Shown: positions 5,513-7,990 of the stretch, piece by piece
How positions within the stretch are numbered: position 1 is the first letter of the stretch
Layout of the letters: each line of letters opens with the position of its first letter
From: Roseovarius sp. UBA6167
Lineage (GTDB): Bacteria > Pseudomonadota > Alphaproteobacteria > Rhodobacterales > Rhodobacteraceae
Assembly: GCA_002428225.1 (NCBI GenBank)
Contig: DIUD01000031.1
Span: 12,405-20,394, forward strand
Reading direction: 5' to 3'
DNA: 7,990 nucleotides
The notes under the pieces: generated by a model
The model's input: only the letters and a program-made list of their open reading frames with translations
Databases searched by the model: none
Told to the model about the DNA's origin: nothing
Program-made: the position numbers and the translations under genes

Positions 5513-7306
5513 TCAGCCGGCAGCCTCGGTGAATTGCAGCCGCGCTAGGCGGGCGTAGAGGCCGTTCTCGGCCACGAGGGTCTCATGCGTGCCCTGCGCC
5601 ACGATCCGGCCCTGCTCCATCACCACGATGCGGTCGGCCTTTTTCACTGTCGCCAGACGATGTGCCACGATGATCGTGGTCCGCGTTTTCGCCATCGCCT
5701 CGACCGCGGTCTGCACCGCGCGCTCGCTCTCGGCGTCGAGCGCCGATGTCGCCTCGTCCAGCAGCAGAACGGCAGCGTCGCGCAGGATCGCGCGGGCGAT
5801 GGCGATGCGCTGTTTCTGCCCCCCCGAGAGCATCACGCCTCGCTCGCCCACAAAGGTGTCATAGCCCTGCGGCAGGGCGGCGATGAAGTCATGCGCATGG
5901 GCGGCGCGGGCGGCGGCCTCGATCTCGGCATCGGTGGCGTCGAGCCGGCCAAAGCGGATGTTCTCGCGCGCCGAGGTGGCAAAGATCACCGGATCCTGCG
6001 GCACCAGCGCCATTTCCCGGCGGAACTCGTGCCGCGCCATGTCGGCAAGCGCCACCCCGTCAAGCGTGATCCGCCCCGCATCCGGGTCATAGAAGCGCTG
6101 GATCAACTGGATCACGCTGGTCTTGCCCGCGCCCGACGGCCCCACCAGCGCCACCGTCTCGCCGGGCCGGATCGTCAGCGAAAAATCGTCGAGCGCCAGC
6201 ACCCCGGGCCGCGCGGGATAGGCAAAGCGCACCGCGTCAAGGCCGATCTCGCCGCGCACCGGGCGCGGCACGGCCACGGGCCGCACGGGATCCTTCACCG
6301 GATCATCGGCCTGCAACAGCTCCACCAGCCGCTCGGTCGCGCCCGCCGCGCGCTGCAACTCGCCCCAGATCTCGGACAGTGCCGCCACCGCGCCCGCGAC
6401 CATCACCGAATAGATCACGAACTGCACAAGGCTGCCTGCGGTCATGTCGCCCGCCCGGACATCGCGCGCCCCGATCCACAAAACGCCGACAATGCCGGTG
6501 AATACGAGAAAAATCACGATCACCGTCATCAGCGCACGGGTGTTGACGCGGCGGCGCGCGGCCTCATAGCTTTTCTCGGTGACATCGGCGAATTGCGCGC
6601 GGGTGGCGTCCTCATGGGTGAAAGCCTGCACCGTCTGCACCGACAAGAGCGCCTCGGACGCATTACCCGAGCTTTGCGCGATCCAGTCCTGATTCTCGCG
6701 GCTGAGCCCGCGCAAGCGCCGCCCCAGCGTCAGGATGGGCACGATCACCAGCGGCACGATCAGCAGAACCAGCCCGGTCAGCTTGGCCGAGGTCAGCAGC
6801 ATCAGCCCCATGCCGCCGATGAACAGCAGCAGGTTGCGCAGCGCGATCGAGATGGACGAGCCGATCACCGACTGGATCAGCGTCGTGTCGGTGGTGATCC
6901 GGCTGAGCACCTCGCCGGTCATCAGGCGTTCGAAAAATGCCGGGCTCATGCCGATCACGCGGTCAAACACGGCCTTGCGGATATCGGCCACCACGCGCTC
7001 GCCCAGCCGCGTCACCAGCAGATAGCGCGCGCCGGTGCCAAGCGCCAGAAGCGCCGCGATCACAAGCGCCGCGCCGAAATACTGATCGAGCAGCGCGCCA
7101 TCCTCGGTGTTGAAATTGTCCACCACCCGGCGCACCGCCATCGGCAGCGCGAGCGCCACGGCAGCGGTGAGCACCAGCGCGGCAACCGCAGCCGCCAGAA
7201 GCAGCCGATAGGGGCGCAGGAACGGCCAGAGCTCGGCCAGCGCGCCAACGCGCCGCGATTTCCCGCGATCGAGCAGATCGGCCCCGTTCCCGGCCCTGCG
7301 CACCAT
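5513..7306 (-). CDS. ABC exporter half-transporter, MsbA-related (fused membrane and ATPase domains)
   Basis: A 597-residue inner-membrane exporter subunit, expected to work as a homodimer that moves a lipid or hydrophobic compound outward using ATP. The N-terminal half (about 25-320) holds six hydrophobic helices of the type I exporter fold, with the intracellular motif RITTDTTLIQS. The ATPase half has Walker A GPSGAGKT (389-396, K395), Q-loop VPQD (Q437), signature LSGGQKQR (493-500), Walker B LLLDEA with D517 and catalytic E518, and switch H549, so it looks active. ATG 7306 is chosen because GGAG lies eight bases upstream. A GTG at 7369 also has a ribosome-like AGGGG and would add 21 residues. 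The sequence resembles the MsbA-related group common in Rhodobacteraceae; LPS flipping by true MsbA is not implied. The substrate is unknown. Confidence 0.92.
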   Translation of the reverse strand: MVRRAGNGADLLDRGKSRRVGALAELWPFLRPYRLLLAAAVAALVLTAAVALALPMAVRRVVDNFNTEDGALLDQYFGAALVIAALLALGTGARYLLVTRLGERVVADIRKAVFDRVIGMSPAFFERLMTGEVLSRITTDTTLIQSVIGSSISIALRNLLLFIGGMGLMLLTSAKLTGLVLLIVPLVIVPILTLGRRLRGLSRENQDWIAQSSGNASEALLSVQTVQAFTHEDATRAQFADVTEKSYEAARRRVNTRALMTVIVIFLVFTGIVGVLWIGARDVRAGDMTAGSLVQFVIYSVMVAGAVAALSEIWGELQRAAGATERLVELLQADDPVKDPVRPVAVPRPVRGEIGLDAVRFAYPARPGVLALDDFSLTIRPGETVALVGPSGAGKTSVIQLIQRFYDPDAGRITLDGVALADMARHEFRREMALVPQDPVIFATSARENIRFGRLDATDAEIEAAARAAHAHDFIAALPQGYDTFVGERGVMLSGGQKQRIAIARAILRDAAVLLLDEATSALDAESERAVQTAVEAMAKTRTTIIVAHRLATVKKADRIVVMEQGRIVAQGTHETLVAENGLYARLARLQFTEAAG

Positions 7307-7350
7307 GTTATCCACTCCGTCCTGTTCGCCCCGGTTCCTTACGGCTGCAA

Positions 7351-7380
7351 CGTCCGCAGGGGCCGGCACCGGACGCCCCT
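7351..7380. repeat. Interleaved inverted repeats upstream of the ABC exporter
   Basis: Two perfect 6-bp inverted repeats overlap. CGTCCG (7351-7356) pairs with CGGACG (7370-7375), and AGGGGC (7358-7363) pairs with GCCCCT (7375-7380). They are interleaved and share base 7375, so in RNA they would form either alternative hairpins or a pseudoknot. On the minus strand the 7375-7380 arm is the AGGGGC that could act as ribosome site for the alternative GTG start at 7369. Confidence 0.4.
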
Positions 7381-7432
7381 ACGCCGCGCGGGGAAATACC
7401 CCTGCATGATCCGCGCAGCCGCCCCAATACCA

Positions 7433-7456
7433 GCGGCCCCCCCGAGGGGGCGCCGC
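7433..7456 (-). terminator. Terminator-like hairpin after acnA
   Basis: A GC-only stem with one C-C mismatch: bases 7433-7442 pair with 7447-7456 around a CGAG loop. It starts 28 bases past the acnA stop in the direction of acnA transcription. The following minus-strand sequence TGGTATTGG is only moderately T-rich, so it is a weak intrinsic terminator or a 3'-end stabilising hairpin. Confidence 0.45.
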
Positions 7457-7484
7457 GGCATCCGTCAGGCTCCGGGCAACAGGA

Positions 7485-7990
7485 TCACTCCGCCCTGGCT
7501 AGGTTGCGCAGCACATAGTGCAGCACGCCGCCATGCTCGACATATTCCTTCTCGATGGCGGTATCTATGCGGCATTTTAGGGTGATCTCCTCGGTCGAGC
7601 CGTCGGCGCGGGTGATGGTGCAGGCCACCTCCTGCATGGGCGTCACATCGGCAAGGCCCTTGATGGTGAAACTCTCGTCGCCCTTGAGCCCCAGCGTCTT
7701 GCGGTTCTGCCCGCCGGTGAACTCGAACGGGATCACGCCCATGCCCACAAGGTTGGAGCGGTGGATGCGCTCGAAGCTCTCGGCGATGACCGCCTTGACC
7801 CCCAAAAGCGCGGTGCCCTTGGCCGCCCAGTCCCGCGAAGAGCCGGCGCCATATTCGACCCCGGCCACCACGACCAGCGGCACGCCCTTGTCCTGCCACG
7901 CCATCGCGGCATCGAAGATCGAGGTCTGCGCGCCGTCCGGCCCGAGCGTATAGCCGCCCTCGACCCCGTCGAGCATCTCGTTGCGGATGC
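7485..7990 (-). CDS. acnA: Aconitate hydratase AcnA, C-terminal part
   Basis: The last 167 residues of an AcnA/IRP-type aconitase, the cytoplasmic [4Fe-4S] enzyme that interconverts citrate and isocitrate in the TCA cycle. The gene runs off the right edge, so the cluster-ligating cysteines are not visible. The visible part is the C-terminal swivel domain: it starts IRNEMLDGVEGG, followed by the substrate-binding YGAGSSRDWAAKG loop and then AESFERIHRSNLVGMG, all highly conserved in AcnA. The protein ends LRNLARAE with TGA at 7485-7487, as is normal for the family, so there is no sign of truncation at this end. A terminator-like hairpin follows, so the exporter downstream is probably a separate transcription unit. 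The wording of these motifs distinguishes AcnA from AcnB, which has a different domain order. Confidence 0.96.
   Translation of the reverse strand, partial: IRNEMLDGVEGGYTLGPDGAQTSIFDAAMAWQDKGVPLVVVAGVEYGAGSSRDWAAKGTALLGVKAVIAESFERIHRSNLVGMGVIPFEFTGGQNRKTLGLKGDESFTIKGLADVTPMQEVACTITRADGSTEEITLKCRIDTAIEKEYVEHGGVLHYVLRNLARAE

Noticed and set aside
5585..7585. Plus-strand open frame of 666 codons opposite the ABC exporter
   Set aside because: It is antisense to a protein with every ABC motif intact, extends into acnA, and is His/Arg/Gln-rich in the way such shadow frames are.

Overview
This is a GC-rich window with the gene content of an alphaproteobacterium, most likely a member of the Rhodobacteraceae (Roseobacter/Rhodobacter group). 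The reasons are a ChpT phosphotransferase divergent from a small DUF3553 protein, an olsB-olsA ornithine-lipid pair, an AcnA-type aconitase followed by an MsbA-related exporter, and a RhlE-like DEAD-box helicase. This placement rests on recognised families and gene order, not on a database search. The window looks like ordinary core chromosome. I see no tRNA, rRNA, insertion sequence, phage gene, CRISPR array, attachment site or broken gene.

Layout, left to right. Positions 1-180 (+) hold the C-terminus of an isochorismatase-family hydrolase, which converges with a DEAD-box RNA helicase at 182-1507 (-) leaving one base between the stop codons. The helicase probably starts at a TTG and has a leader of roughly 200 nt with a candidate promoter at its head. 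Next, also on the minus strand, is the translationally coupled pair olsB (2596-3360) and olsA (1784-2599), which together would make ornithine lipids. A 120-bp gap with inverted repeats and a CtrA-box-like sequence separates olsB from a 60-residue DUF3553 gene (3481-3663, -). That gene lies only 38 bp from the divergent chpT (3702-4316, +).

chpT is followed by an AI-2E family membrane protein (4348-5469, +), which converges on an ABC-type exporter half-transporter (5513-7306, -). The right edge carries the C-terminal domain of aconitase acnA (7485-7990, -, running off the window), with a terminator-like hairpin between it and the exporter.

Functionally the genes are mostly independent: RNA remodelling, membrane lipid synthesis, the CckA-ChpT-CtrA regulatory relay, membrane transport and the TCA cycle. 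The one possible link is a CtrA-box-like sequence upstream of olsB, beside the locus of the CtrA phosphodonor ChpT. I found no convincing previously undescribed system. The points worth checking concern start codons, leaders and small regulatory structures.
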